Positions 1-10,800 of a stretch of DNA of 48,114 bases are shown here, piece after piece. Below the pieces are notes generated by a model. The model was not told the DNA's origin, did not search any database, and saw only the letters and a program-made list of their open reading frames with translations. Numbering within the stretch: position 1 is the stretch's first letter; every line of letters starts with the position of its first letter. This stretch comes from a virus. The DNA is taken from the IMG/VR virus record IMGVR_UViG_3300044971_001110, positions 1 to 48,114 of that record; one strand, given 5' to 3'. Both the position numbers and the translations under genes were made by a program.

Positions 1-665
1 CTTCAAATTTAACATTGAGTAGTGGTAGTAACTTATACATCTACAATGGTGGGTTTGCTGATATTAGTGGTTCTTTAAGATTAACTGGTTCATTGAGTGT
101 AGGATTCTCAGCAGGTACTTCGGAATTCCAAGTATTAAGTACTGGAGTAAATATTGGTAACATTTCAACGGATAGACATTTAATAACCGGTTCACTAATT
201 GTATCAGCATCAACGAATTTAACTGGTTCAGTAACAATAAACGAAAGTAGAATTGATACGGCTTGGACAGCATATACTCCGCAATGGACAGCAGCGTCTG
301 TAAACCCTGCAATTGGTAATGGAACAATAGAAGGTTACTACAAAGTAATTGGTAAGACTTGTTTCGTAAGAGGTAATATTGCTATGGGTAGTACAACAAC
401 ATTTGGTAGTGGAGAGTGGTATGTATCAATGCCATTTACGGCATCACATGCAGATGCTATCTTAATGAGTGCAACTTTATTGGATAATGGTTCTGCTTGG
501 TATAATGCAACAATGAATGGAGCAAGAGCCGGATTTAATCATAAAGCAGCTATACAATATCAACATAATTCAAATGGAACTGCGGTTGAATTAAACCCAA
601 CCCAACCATTTACTTGGGCAACAAGTGATAGATTTATTTGGAACGGAAGTTACGAAATAGCATAA
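1..665 (+). CDS. Fibre-like virion protein, C-terminal part (5' end cut by window)
   Basis: The reading frame is open from the first base, so the real start lies upstream; an in-frame TTG at 15 is not a convincing start. The visible N-terminal part has short beta-type repeats of the form ITGSLIVS and LTGSVTI, like other fibre proteins here; the pattern STDR..ITGS is shared with the small protein at 26423. From about base 262 comes a separate globular domain (WTAYTPQWTA, then NPAIGNGTIEGYY and GSTTTFGSGEW). I recognise this as a C-terminal domain common in phage tail and fibre proteins. It probably sits at the distal end of a fibre or appendage. The stop is one base before the next start, so the two genes are co-transcribed. 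The exact role is unknown. Confidence 0.75.
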   Translation, partial: SNLTLSSGSNLYIYNGGFADISGSLRLTGSLSVGFSAGTSEFQVLSTGVNIGNISTDRHLITGSLIVSASTNLTGSVTINESRIDTAWTAYTPQWTAASVNPAIGNGTIEGYYKVIGKTCFVRGNIAMGSTTTFGSGEWYVSMPFTASHADAILMSATLLDNGSAWYNATMNGARAGFNHKAAIQYQHNSNGTAVELNPTQPFTWATSDRFIWNGSYEIA

Positions 666-666
666 T

Positions 667-1404
667 ATGAGTATTACATTTGAGAACGGATTTAGTATAA
701 TTCCAACTGTTTCGTTAAGTATAATAACGGATTCATTATTCATGCATCTTGATGCAAGTGATTACACCACTGGGACTTGGAATGATAGAACGGCTAATGC
801 AAATAATGCAACCATAAGTGGGGCAACTTGGAGTTCAACTAATGGAGGTATTTTTGATTTAGATGGTACAAATGATACAATTAGTATTCCACATAATTCA
901 TCATTATCTTTAATAACAAGTGGTCAAAGAACTATTCAAGTTTGGGTTAAGTTTGATGTATTACCAGCATCAACTGCACAAGGACAACCTGTTTTTGGAA
1001 AATTATCATCATCATCTGGATTTGATGGATATTGGGGAGGATTATATTCTAATACAGGAAATACACGTGTAGTAACAAATGGCGCATCTACACAAAAGAT
1101 AACTGATTCAACAACAAATCCAATTTCAATAAACACTTGGTATTTATATACTTTTATATCTCAAATAACATCTACAACAAATACTACTAAAGTTTACATA
1201 AATGGAACGGAAGTTTCATCTACTGCTCATGGTTCGGATACTATTAGTGAAACAAACCCATTATATTTAGGATTTATAGGTGCTGGTGTTAGTTCTCCTT
1301 ATTTGAATGGTAAAATAGGAGCAGCTTATTTCTATACAAAAGGATTAAGTGCTACGGAAGTACTACAAAATTATAACGCAACTAAAACTCGTTATGGATT
1401 ATAA
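667..1404 (+). CDS. LamG/concanavalin A-like jellyroll protein, probable adhesin
   Basis: 245 residues. Residues about 20-240 read as a laminin-G-like (LamG/ConA) beta sandwich: the strand-turn pattern FDLDGTNDTISIPHNSSL near residue 62, the WVKFD strand near residue 92, then YLYTFISQ, KVYINGTEV and LYLGFIGAG, ending with a YFYTKGLSATEV helix. Such domains bind sugars or surface glycans and are frequent in phage appendages. The gene starts one base after the previous stop and ends the operon; an AT-rich box and a new operon follow. A host-surface binding role is inferred from the fold and the fibre neighbour. No signal peptide is visible, as expected for a virion protein. Confidence 0.7.
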   Translation: MSITFENGFSIIPTVSLSIITDSLFMHLDASDYTTGTWNDRTANANNATISGATWSSTNGGIFDLDGTNDTISIPHNSSLSLITSGQRTIQVWVKFDVLPASTAQGQPVFGKLSSSSGFDGYWGGLYSNTGNTRVVTNGASTQKITDSTTNPISINTWYLYTFISQITSTTNTTKVYINGTEVSSTAHGSDTISETNPLYLGFIGAGVSSPYLNGKIGAAYFYTKGLSATEVLQNYNATKTRYGL

Positions 1405-1436
1405 TCCCATTCCAAATACTATTCTTTTTATTCTTT

Positions 1437-1446
1437 ATATTTATAT
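1437..1446 (+). promoter_or_regulatory. Candidate late promoter box (ATATTTATAT)
   Basis: ATATTTATAT preceded by T and followed by GTAA, ending 26 bases before the ATG at 1473. It lies in the only gap between the LamG-like gene and the neck operon. The box recurs before seven other transcription units in this window. No TTTG -33 element is visible at suitable spacing. Confidence 0.6.
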
Positions 1447-1472
1447 GTAACATCAATTACGAAGACATATAA

Positions 1473-2627
1473 ATGGCACAAGAATTAATATATCCCGGTT
1501 CATCATCATTCTTTCCCGGTCAAACACCTTTTGAAATATATGATAATGATTATACATTTCAATCGGATGCTCCAAAGGTTGCTTTATGGTGTGCTAGAAG
1601 ATTAGGTTATCCAATCCAAAATGTGGAATTGGTAGATGAAAACTTCTACGCATGTTTTGAAGAGGCAACATCTGAATATGGAGCACAAGTTAATCAATTT
1701 AATATACGAAATAATCTGGAGACCTTAAAAGGTAAGGCGGCTGGAACAAACTATTCTCAAAAATTAGTAAATGGTAGTAATTTAGGACAATTAGTAACTA
1801 TTTCTGATGCCTATGGTACATTAGTTGGGGCAGGTGGTAAGACAGAATACAAAAAGGTAAAAATAATGTTGACTGGTTCACAGCAAGTCTACGATTTACA
1901 TCAATTGATTGCAGTTCCTGATGAAAATGGAGAACCAATTGATATAGCAAAAGTATATTTTGAAGTAACACCAGCAATCTCTCGTTTCTTTGACCCTTAT
2001 TCAGTAAGTGGACAAGGTACATTGAACTTAATTGATGAATTTGGTTTTGGTTCATTCTCTCCGGCTGCACAATTTGTGTTAATGCCAATATTTGAGGATT
2101 TACTTCGTATTCAACAAATAGAATTCAATGACCTGATAAGAAAATCCGCACATACATTCAATATTGTGGATAATAAATTGACAATATTCCCAAGACCAGC
2201 AGCATCAACTATAAAAGAACTTTGGATAGACTATTATGTGAGAAAAGATTTTATAGAAAATTCAGTTGGTGTACAATCGGATGTAGTTGCAGATTATTCA
2301 AATGTAGGATATGATTTTATTCAATATTCTGATATCAATGATGTAGGTAAACAATGGATTAGAAAATATACTCTTTCATTAGTTAAAGAATTGTTGGGAG
2401 CAGTTAGAGAAAAGTATTCTACTATACCCATACCCGGTTCCGAAGTATCATTGGATGGTGCGGCATTGAGAGCAGAAGCCCAAACGGAGAAAGAAGCTCT
2501 AATGACTCAATTAAGAGAAAATTTAGAAGAGTTGAGCAGAAAAGTTCAATTTGAAAATAGAAATAATGAGGCAAATCAACATCAAGAAATGTTGAGAAAA
2601 GTACCATTAGCAATTTATATCGGATAA
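1473..2627 (+). CDS. Neck / head-completion protein, gp13-like
   Basis: 384 residues. The motif APKVALWCARRLGYP (about residues 33-47) followed by ENFYACFEEATSEYGAQVN matches the helical N-terminal pattern I associate with T4-type neck/head-completion proteins and adaptor-like proteins of marine T4 relatives, where an RRLGxP motif precedes an acidic helix. A glutamate-rich, probably coiled-coil segment lies near the C terminus (about residues 325-375). It heads an operon with gp14-like and gp15-like genes in T4 order, which is the main support for the call. The likely role is sealing the filled head and forming the neck to which the tail docks. T4 gp13 is somewhat shorter (about 310 residues). 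An alternative is another head-tail connector protein. Confidence 0.55.
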   Translation: MAQELIYPGSSSFFPGQTPFEIYDNDYTFQSDAPKVALWCARRLGYPIQNVELVDENFYACFEEATSEYGAQVNQFNIRNNLETLKGKAAGTNYSQKLVNGSNLGQLVTISDAYGTLVGAGGKTEYKKVKIMLTGSQQVYDLHQLIAVPDENGEPIDIAKVYFEVTPAISRFFDPYSVSGQGTLNLIDEFGFGSFSPAAQFVLMPIFEDLLRIQQIEFNDLIRKSAHTFNIVDNKLTIFPRPAASTIKELWIDYYVRKDFIENSVGVQSDVVADYSNVGYDFIQYSDINDVGKQWIRKYTLSLVKELLGAVREKYSTIPIPGSEVSLDGAALRAEAQTEKEALMTQLRENLEELSRKVQFENRNNEANQHQEMLRKVPLAIYIG

Positions 2628-2630
2628 AAT

Positions 2631-3092
2631 ATGGCTCGCTTTACACTTCAACGTGATATAAATTTTTTCGAGGGAATATCAAGAGAATTAGTAGATGCAG
2701 TTGTAACTACGGCTGTTGTACTATATAAACTTGTCATAGAAAATTCAAAAACAAATCTTTATGGAGAATCACTTTCCAAAACCTATTATTCGGGTGTTGA
2801 ATGTAACGCTATGATTGAAAGACAGGATACAACTGCAACTTATGAAGGATTTGGTTCTGACCAGGGGCAAACTGTAGATTTTCGTTTTAATAGATTTACA
2901 TTGAAAGATACTGGATTTTATCCTGAAATTGGAGATATTATTTTTCATAATGATGCTTACTTTGAAATTGATAATGTGAGAGAAGACCAATTGATAGGTG
3001 GTAGAACTGGTGACCAGGAACATTTCTCAATTATTTGTTCAACATTTATGAGTAGAAAAAGTTCAATTCAAACCGAAATGAGGGTAGTATAA
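2631..3092 (+). CDS. Neck protein, gp14-like
   Basis: 153 residues, starting 3 bases after the upstream stop. The central segment FTLKDTGFYPEIGDIIFHND (about residues 88-107) followed by YFEIDNVREDQ is typical of the short gp14-like head-closure proteins of marine T4 relatives: a beta-barrel strand that defines a port ring, then a strand-turn motif. The end (HFSIICSTFMSRKSSIQ) also fits. It probably forms the neck ring with the upstream gp13-like protein. It is shorter than T4 gp14 (about 256 residues), so only the core fold would be kept. The stop overlaps the next start by one base (TAATG), suggesting translational coupling. Confidence 0.55.
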   Translation: MARFTLQRDINFFEGISRELVDAVVTTAVVLYKLVIENSKTNLYGESLSKTYYSGVECNAMIERQDTTATYEGFGSDQGQTVDFRFNRFTLKDTGFYPEIGDIIFHNDAYFEIDNVREDQLIGGRTGDQEHFSIICSTFMSRKSSIQTEMRVV

Positions 3093-4156
3093 TGGACATA
3101 CGAGAAACAAATAGAGCAAATCAAATTCCAATAGAAAAAGAAGTTCAAAGAAGTGTAAACTTAATTGATATTGATACTACTATTGCCGATTATATGGTTA
3201 ATACAATTATACCTGAATTGGAAGAAAATGGTTCTCCTATAAAAGTTCCATTAATATATGGTAATTCGGAAAGATGGAATAATGCTAGAAAGGACGGGTA
3301 TTTAAGAGATGTTAGAGGTAGAATACAAATACCATTAGTAATGTTTAAAAGAAACTCAATTGAAAGAGATTCATCTATTACTAATTTTAAAGATGGTGTA
3401 TCGATGCCATCTATACAAAAATATTCAAAAAGAAATAGATACGAAAGATTTAGTTTACAAAATAATGCAAATCCATCGTATGAACAATATGATGTTGCAA
3501 TGCCATCTTATGTTACTGTGACATATGAAGTAATGATTTGGACATCATTTACGGAACATATGAATCAAATAGTAGAACAATTTCAATATGCAACTGATAG
3601 ATATTGGGGAAGTAAAGATGGATATAAATTTAGAACCCGAATAGATTCATTTGATAATCAACAAGAAGTTGGGGATGGTACTGAAAGAATAATTCGTACT
3701 GTATTTACTATGGTAGTAAATGCATATCTATTACCTGCCGAACATTCCAATAAACCAACTGTTAAAAAATCATTTACTGCTAAAAAAGTGGTATTTGGGA
3801 TTGAGACAGATTTAACCGGTGGTATATTAGGAAGTCAACCATCTCTTTATAATGAATATGCACAGGTAATTGATTTTGTAGCAGTTAGAGGTTCACAAAT
3901 GGCAGAATTTGTAAATGGTACTACCGTTAAATTGACTAATGTTAGAAAACCAATACTTCCATCCGAATTAATTGGTGTGTTTGATATTGTAAATTGGTTT
4001 AGAATTTATATAAATGGTGATTTTATTTCCCCATCTGCTTATACATATTCATATAATGGGGCAACTAAAGAAATAATATTTACGTTTACTGCATTATCAT
4101 TTACATTAGATTCTCAAGACGAAGTTGCTATAACTGGTAAATTCCAAGAACTATGA
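3092..4156 (+). CDS. gp15: Tail completion / proximal sheath stabiliser, gp15-like
   Basis: 354 residues. The pattern IKVPLIYGNSERWNNARKDG, then an IQIPLVMFKR strand and FSLQNNANPSYEQYDVAMPS, matches the T4 gp15-type tail terminator: a VPLxYG motif followed by a P-containing beta strand and a long YEVMIWTSFTEHMNQIVEQF helix. gp15 caps the tail tube and sheath end and joins them to the neck. Residues about 1-240 form this core. The rest is an extra C-terminal extension (WFRIYINGDFISPSAYTYSY to AITGKFQEL) that resembles parts of the two following small genes. T4 gp15 is about 272 residues, so the extension is real added length. The stop overlaps the next ATG (ATGA). Confidence 0.62.
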   Translation: MDIRETNRANQIPIEKEVQRSVNLIDIDTTIADYMVNTIIPELEENGSPIKVPLIYGNSERWNNARKDGYLRDVRGRIQIPLVMFKRNSIERDSSITNFKDGVSMPSIQKYSKRNRYERFSLQNNANPSYEQYDVAMPSYVTVTYEVMIWTSFTEHMNQIVEQFQYATDRYWGSKDGYKFRTRIDSFDNQQEVGDGTERIIRTVFTMVVNAYLLPAEHSNKPTVKKSFTAKKVVFGIETDLTGGILGSQPSLYNEYAQVIDFVAVRGSQMAEFVNGTTVKLTNVRKPILPSELIGVFDIVNWFRIYINGDFISPSAYTYSYNGATKEIIFTFTALSFTLDSQDEVAITGKFQEL

Positions 4157-4509
4157 ACATAACACAATTAAAAAACATAATGAAAGAAGTCAATGCTCCA
4201 AATGAGTTTGAATTATTTGCTTATGATTTAGAACATCCCTTTTATTGGATTTTTAAAGTAGATGGCGTTAGAGTAAAAACTTTATTTTCAAAATTAGAAA
4301 ATTTAAGAAAGCCATCCGCAAGATTTGATGTTTTTATAAATGGATTATTTATAAGAGATACTGATTATATTTTTGGAATGATTGGAAACGATTTTTATAT
4401 AAAATTTATAAGAACTCAATTTCCAGAATTAGATAGGTTTGGTGACCCATATACTATCGATGAAACTGATGAAGTTAAAATAAACGGAGACGTAGAAAAA
4501 TTCAAATGA
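4153..4509 (+). CDS. Small structural protein sharing the gp15 C-terminal module
   Basis: 118 residues, translationally coupled on both sides through ATGA overlaps. I do not recognise a named family. The C-terminal half (RFDVFINGLFIRDTDYIFGM, then NDFYIKFIR and DEVKINGDVEKFK) follows the same strand order as the C terminus of the upstream gp15-like protein and of the next gene: a V.I.G strand, a DY turn, an I.F strand, then a DEV.I.G strand. This suggests a small beta-sandwich module used at the neck or in the appendage joined there. It may mediate attachment of the giant repeat protein encoded just downstream; that is inference from position only. Confidence 0.7.
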   Translation: MNITQLKNIMKEVNAPNEFELFAYDLEHPFYWIFKVDGVRVKTLFSKLENLRKPSARFDVFINGLFIRDTDYIFGMIGNDFYIKFIRTQFPELDRFGDPYTIDETDEVKINGDVEKFK

Positions 4510-4889
4510 GCAGAAAAGTACCAAATATTGATTTAGGAACAACTCTTAAAAGGAGAGATAGGTTAGGATTTAAAGATTTTGTATTAAAAGTTAATACAGA
4601 CACATTTACATATAGTTATTTTCCAACCGATATAGTATTAACGGATGGCATTTATTTTACACTAAGTTTGAGAAGTAAAAGATTTATTTTTGATATTTTG
4701 GAAGTTGATAATGTAAAAGATTATGTTGATGTGTATTTATATGGAGTAAAACAACCACAAGATAGATATAATATAATTGCAAATAATAATGATATAATAA
4801 TAACATTTATAGCTGATATAACAAGAGTACCAGCTGATGTTAGAGCAATAGATTTTGAAGTTAAAGGAAAAATAGCAGAAATAGTATAA
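4506..4889 (+). CDS. Small structural protein, second copy of the linked module
   Basis: 127 residues, starting inside the previous stop (ATGA) and overlapping the next start by one base (TAATG). No named family recognised. The N-terminal half (LKRRDRLGFKDFVLKVNTDT) differs from its neighbour. The C-terminal half (YVDVYLYGVKQPQDRYNIIA, NDIIITFIAD, then FEVKGKIAEIV) repeats the strand order seen at the C termini of the two preceding proteins. Tight coupling to the 3067-residue gene suggests equal or ordered synthesis with it, so a connector or adaptor for that protein is plausible but unproven. Confidence 0.7.
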   Translation: MSRKVPNIDLGTTLKRRDRLGFKDFVLKVNTDTFTYSYFPTDIVLTDGIYFTLSLRSKRFIFDILEVDNVKDYVDVYLYGVKQPQDRYNIIANNNDIIITFIADITRVPADVRAIDFEVKGKIAEIV

Positions 4890-7800
4890 TGGCAAGATTA
4901 ATACCTCGTAAACAAATTGAAGAACAACAAGACCTATCCGGTTCATTACGAATTGGTGGAGATTTAATTGTTACTGGAAGTGCCCTATTTAGTAGTTCTT
5001 TACAGGTTGATAATGATTTCTTTTTAGGAAATGAATTAACTGATAGGGGTGAAATTACTGGTTCGGTTTTTCTTACAGGTTCTTTAATTATTGATGGTGA
5101 ATTAAATCTTGCTAACTTAACGTTATTATCTGCAACTGCATCTAACGCATTATTAGCAGAAGATACTATATTGTACGATGGGATTCGTTCTAGAGATTTT
5201 GGTGCAAATTTACCTACACTTTATGTATCTTCAACCGATGGAGATGATTCAAATGATGGTAGAAGTATTCAATACCCACTTCGTACAATTAAAAAAGCAG
5301 CATCATTAGCAACACCTGGTTATGATGGTAGATATGGTTTTGATACTGGTTCTGTATTTAATGGATATGTAATTAAAGTACAAGCAGGAACATATTTGGA
5401 AGATAATCCTGTAATACTTCCAAAAAACACAAGTATTTGGGGTGCTGGTTTGCGTATTACTAAAATTAACGCTAAAAGTCCAACAGAAGACCTATTTCAT
5501 GTAAACTCTGGATGTTATATTGCAGAGGTAACTATGGGTGGTTTGAGATTATTCCCAGACCAAATAAATCCTGAAAGAGGATTTGCTGTGGCATTTCAAC
5601 CAGGAGCGTTCATAACAACTTCCCCATACATTCAGAACTGCTCGCAGATTTCGAATCAGGAGAACTCATTTACGGAACTCTATGAGGATATTCCACCGGG
5701 TGGTGGTGGTCTTTATGTTAATGGTGATGTGGTAGACCCAGATTCACCATTGGCTTCAATGGTATTAGATGCCTACACTCAAATTTCTCCAAACGGAGTT
5801 GGGTGTTTGGTTAATGGTAGAGGTTTTATTCAGTTGGTATCTTTCTTTAATAACTTTTCATACTATTCTATTAGAGTAAACAATGGTGGACATGCTACAC
5901 TAAACAACTCAAATATTTCATTTGGTTTGTATGGTATGTATGCATCTGGTTCTCGTTTTATTTCTGGCAGTGGTGGTAACATTGCAGCTAGAGATAGTGT
6001 AAGAGGAACTTGGAGTTGTGTTGTTGATGTTCTTAACAAAGGATTGGAAAACGGATTACCAACCATAACAAAATTAAATACTGATGAGGGTATTCGTTTA
6101 ACTTCACCTGTATTATACACACAAAGTAGAGTACCGGCAACAACAACATTATCAACTGCTGCCGCAGATGAAATATCTTCGGATTATAAATTAATAAGTG
6201 AAATTGTTGATAAAGGTGTATCTAATTTCCCAACTTTATTAGCAAAAAGTTCTATAAAAGGATATGGATTTGATTCTCCATATAATATTTTAGGAGCACA
6301 ACAAATAACATCATCAATATCAGCTACTCAACATGATTTAAATACTACAAGTGCATCATATGCAGCTTTGTTAAGTATATTAGCAAATGGTACTGGTTCA
6401 TTTAACTTTAAATCTAACACTAGTGCTAGTAGAAAAATTGGTAACGATACGATTCAACCAATAGCAAATGAATCTCCACTTACGTCAAGTGTAAGTTCAT
6501 CATTTGGTACAGTACTTAATATTATTACAAAGGGTGTTTCTGTTAAACCAACTTATGTAGCAAATGCAAGTGGTAGTATAAAGGGGGGAACTACCGACCA
6601 AACCATGCTTGGTGTAACATCATCTTTAGCAACAATAAATTCCGTAAGTGCAAGTTTTAGCATTGTTTATAATATTTTAGCAAATGGTACTGGTAGTAAT
6701 ATTTTACCAATACCGGCTAATCACCAAAAATCTTTTGTAATAACAAATAATAATAGTTCTTCATTTAATTTTGAAGGAATTGGCAATAATCCTACATTAA
6801 CTTTATTTAGAGGAGAAACCTACAAATTTAACGTAGATGCGATAGAAGATTTTGGTGGAATTGAATATCCTTTTTGGATTAGAACAGAACAATTAGAAGG
6901 TATTACTGAAAAATATGATTATAATATTGGTATGGTAAATAATGGTGATAGTAGAGGTACAATAACATTTACAGTACCTTATAACGCACCAAATAGATTA
7001 TATTATGTATCGCAGAATAGAAGTTCAATGGGGGGTACGATTGATATAATAAATTCATCCACAACACCATTTGACTTAATTAAGAATACATTAACATATC
7101 CAGCTACAATACAAAGTAGTTCAATAGCTAAAACAAACATTGATGTTGTAACAGCATATGAAATATTAGTAAATAACAAAGAATTTATCAAAGATGAGGT
7201 AATACAATTCGTATCATCGTCTTGGAGTGGGTTTTCATATTTGGAAGAAACCTGTAAAAGAGATGTTGGATATATTGTAGATGGTGTAGCAAAAGACCTA
7301 CTTTTTGGAGGTAACGAAGAAAGTATTAGAAATGGTTTATTTTATTATCAATTTCCATCCGAAGCAATAACTACACAATTAGGACCAACATTAACTGCTA
7401 TGAAACATGCAGCCGGAGTGTCACTAAATTTAATTAGAGGTAAAGTTTATACAGAACCATCAACGGAAGCAGATGATGTTTGGGATACTATTAGAGATAA
7501 CAAAACATTTGTACAAAATGAAGTAATAACTTATTTATCATCATCTTGGTCTAATTTTTATTATAATGAGGAAAAATGTAGACGTGATGTTGGGTACATT
7601 TTAGATGCAGTAGCAACTGATGCAAAATATGGTGGAAATGAAAGAAGTATAATTGCTGGTGAGTACTATTATCAATTTCCATCATTGGCAATCGTACGAG
7701 GTGATGGTGATGGTGTTGGACAATTAGGACAAACTGCGGATGGTATTAGATATGCTGGTGGATTGATTAATAATTTATTAAAACAAAAACCATTTACAGC

Positions 7801-10800
7801 TCCCGATGCAACAACATTATCTGCATACAACAATTTAATAAACAATAAAGAATTAATTCAAAACGAAACAATTCAATTTATTAATGTTTCATTTCCAAAC
7901 TTAAAATATAATCAAGCAACTTGTAAAAGAGATGTTGGGTATATTGTTGATAATATAGCAACCGATTTATTATATGGTGGAATTGAAAGAGGTGTAACTG
8001 CTGGTAGATATTATTACGATTATCCATCTTTAGCAACTACAACTCAAAGAACATCAACTATTGCTGGTATTAGATATGCAAAAATTATTGGAGATACTAT
8101 TGTTCAAAATCAAATATTAGATACCCCACGTATTGTTTTTAATGATGAGAAGAATTTTAGATTATCATCTTTAACAAATCAAACATCATCTTTTAGTGGA
8201 AGTGTGACTCAACAAAATTATGTTAGTAGTTCGTTTACTATAATAGAATCAATTGTAAAAAGAGGTATTTCGGTAATACCTTCAATTTTAGCACAAAATA
8301 ATGGACAAAATTGGAGTAATACAAATCCATTAAATATTACAAATGGTGTTCAAATAACATCAACAACATCTTCTGCTAATTTAACATCTTCAATTAATAC
8401 TAAATTTGATATAATTACTTCAATTATTCAAAGTGGAAGTTCAACATCACCTGCTATAACTTCATCTCAATCTGATTTGATTATTGTAAGTGGTTTAACT
8501 TTAACAACCGCCTCATCCGCAACTCAAGCAGAAGCTAATTTAATTAGTTCTTCTATTGGTACAATTATAAACATTGTACAAAATGGAACAGGTTCAATAC
8601 CTACATTTCAATCAAATACATCACAAAGTATTAAAGTTACAAATGTAACTCAATGGACTGGTAGTAATGCAACTCAAACACAAGCAACTGCAATTAGTTC
8701 ATCGGTTGAAACAATTAAAAATATTATTAAAAATGGGTTAGGTGTAGTTCCTACAATTACCCTAAATACATCACAAAGTATTAAAGTAACGAATACACCA
8801 CAATACATTTCATCATCATTTAGTGGTACATCTGCTGAAGCAACTTTAATATCAGCATCAATATCATTGGTAGTTGATATTTTAAGTGGAAATAGTGGAG
8901 TAACATCATCATTATTATTACCAACATCATCATATGTATCCGCATCTAATAATATAGTTGTATATTATGCATATAATTTATTAAAACAAAACATTCCATT
9001 TATTCAGGCAGAAACTATTGCTTATCTATCTTCTTCTTGGAATGGGTTTGTATTTAATGATGTAAGTTGTAGTAGAGATATTGGTTTAATTGTAAATGGA
9101 GCAGCGGAAGATTTATTATATAATTCATATTCAGCATCATTAGTAAATGGAAAATACTATTTAGAATATCCATCAGCAGCAACTGGTTCTCAATTAAATC
9201 AAACTGTAGATGGTATAAAGTATGCTAGTAAATTAGCACAAAAAACTTTACAAAATATAGTTTATTCTTTTGCAAATACCGAAGTACAAAATGCATCATT
9301 ACAATTAAAAAACAATAGAGAATTTATTCAAAGTGAAACTATTGCTTACTTATCATCTTCGTGGGGTAATTTTGATTATAATGATGTTAAGTGTAAGAGA
9401 GATATTGGACACGTAATTGATGCAGTAAGAACGGATTTAGTATATGGTGGAAATGAGAGAAGTGTAACGGCTGGTGCATTTTATTATTTATACCCATCCC
9501 AAGCAACTGGTTCTCAATTAATACAAACAATTGATGGTATCGATTACGCAAGTAGAATAACACAAAAAGTTGTTGTTGGTACTACTTTTGTAACTGCTTC
9601 ACAAAACAAAACAAATGCTAGTAATTTATTATCGTTAAATAAAAATTTAATTTCTGAAGAAGTGGTTGCTTATGTAAGTTCTTCTTGGAGAGGTGTTCAA
9701 TATGATGAGATTAAATGTAAGAGAGATGTAAAATATATTATTGATGCAGTAAGAACCGATTTGGTATATGGTGGTAACGAAAGAACAATAACTGCCGGTA
9801 GATTCTATTACTTATATCCATCGGCAGCAACTGTTGGTGGTGTTCCTTCTGTAACAAATCAATTAGACCCAACAATTACTGGTATTAAGTATGGTAGTGG
9901 TTTGGCTCAAAAAATTGTATTAGGTAATACATTTGTAACTGCTTCAAACGAAAAATTAAATGTAAGAAATTTAGTACAAGCAAATAGAGAGTTTATCCAA
10001 ACAGAAACTATTCAATACACTAACGCATTTTATCCTAATTTGGTATATAACCAAGCTTCTTGTAGTAGAGATGTTGGATTTATTGTAGATAGTGTAGCAA
10101 CTGATATTGTTTATGGTGGAAACGAACGTAGTGTGGAATCTGGTGTATATTATTACAAATTCCCATCAAAAGCAACTTCGGTAGAGCAAAAAGGACAAAC
10201 AATAGATTCAATAGATTATGCAAATAGTTTAGTGAACAAATTAGTATCAAATATTACATTAGATACAATTAATTTTGGTAAAAATACGGATGGTAACATA
10301 AAAGTATCTGATGTAATTCAATTAACATCTGCCAATAGTGGAAGTTCTACTGAAGTAACAAATGTTTCTTCATCATTTAGTATTGTAACTAAAATTATTG
10401 AGGGTGGTGTTGAAGTAAAACCATCAATTGTATCAAATGTTGAAAGTAGAATAAAAGTAAATAACATTTTTCCAATCACAGCATCTAATTCAGCTAGTGG
10501 TAGTGAAATTGGTTTAATTACTGCTTCATTTAATTTGATTACTGATATTATTGAGAATGGTTCATCATCTTTACCTGATTCATTAGTTTCTAATTTTCCA
10601 TCGTTATATGGATTTAATCTAAATAATCCAAACTTATGGAATATTAGTTCAGATTCTCAAATAATTGGAATTGGAACATATCCAACCGAAACAAATGTTG
10701 TAAGTTCTTCATTTGGAACTGTAGTTAATATAATTGCAAATGGTACTGGTTCAATTCCTACATTGGTAACAAATGCCAGTGGTTCAATTACAAAGACGGG

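Noticed and set aside
15-17. TTG at 15 as the true start of the first gene
   Set aside because: The frame is open to base 3 without a stop and the upstream codons (S-N-L-T) continue the fibre repeat, so the gene begins outside the window.
1405-1436. Terminator between the LamG-like gene and the neck operon
   Set aside because: The gap is T-rich but I see no convincing stem before the promoter box.
5200-6020. Active polysaccharide lyase or depolymerase in the beta-helix of the giant protein
   Set aside because: The repeat pattern fits a right-handed beta-helix, but I cannot identify catalytic residues, so only the fold is claimed.
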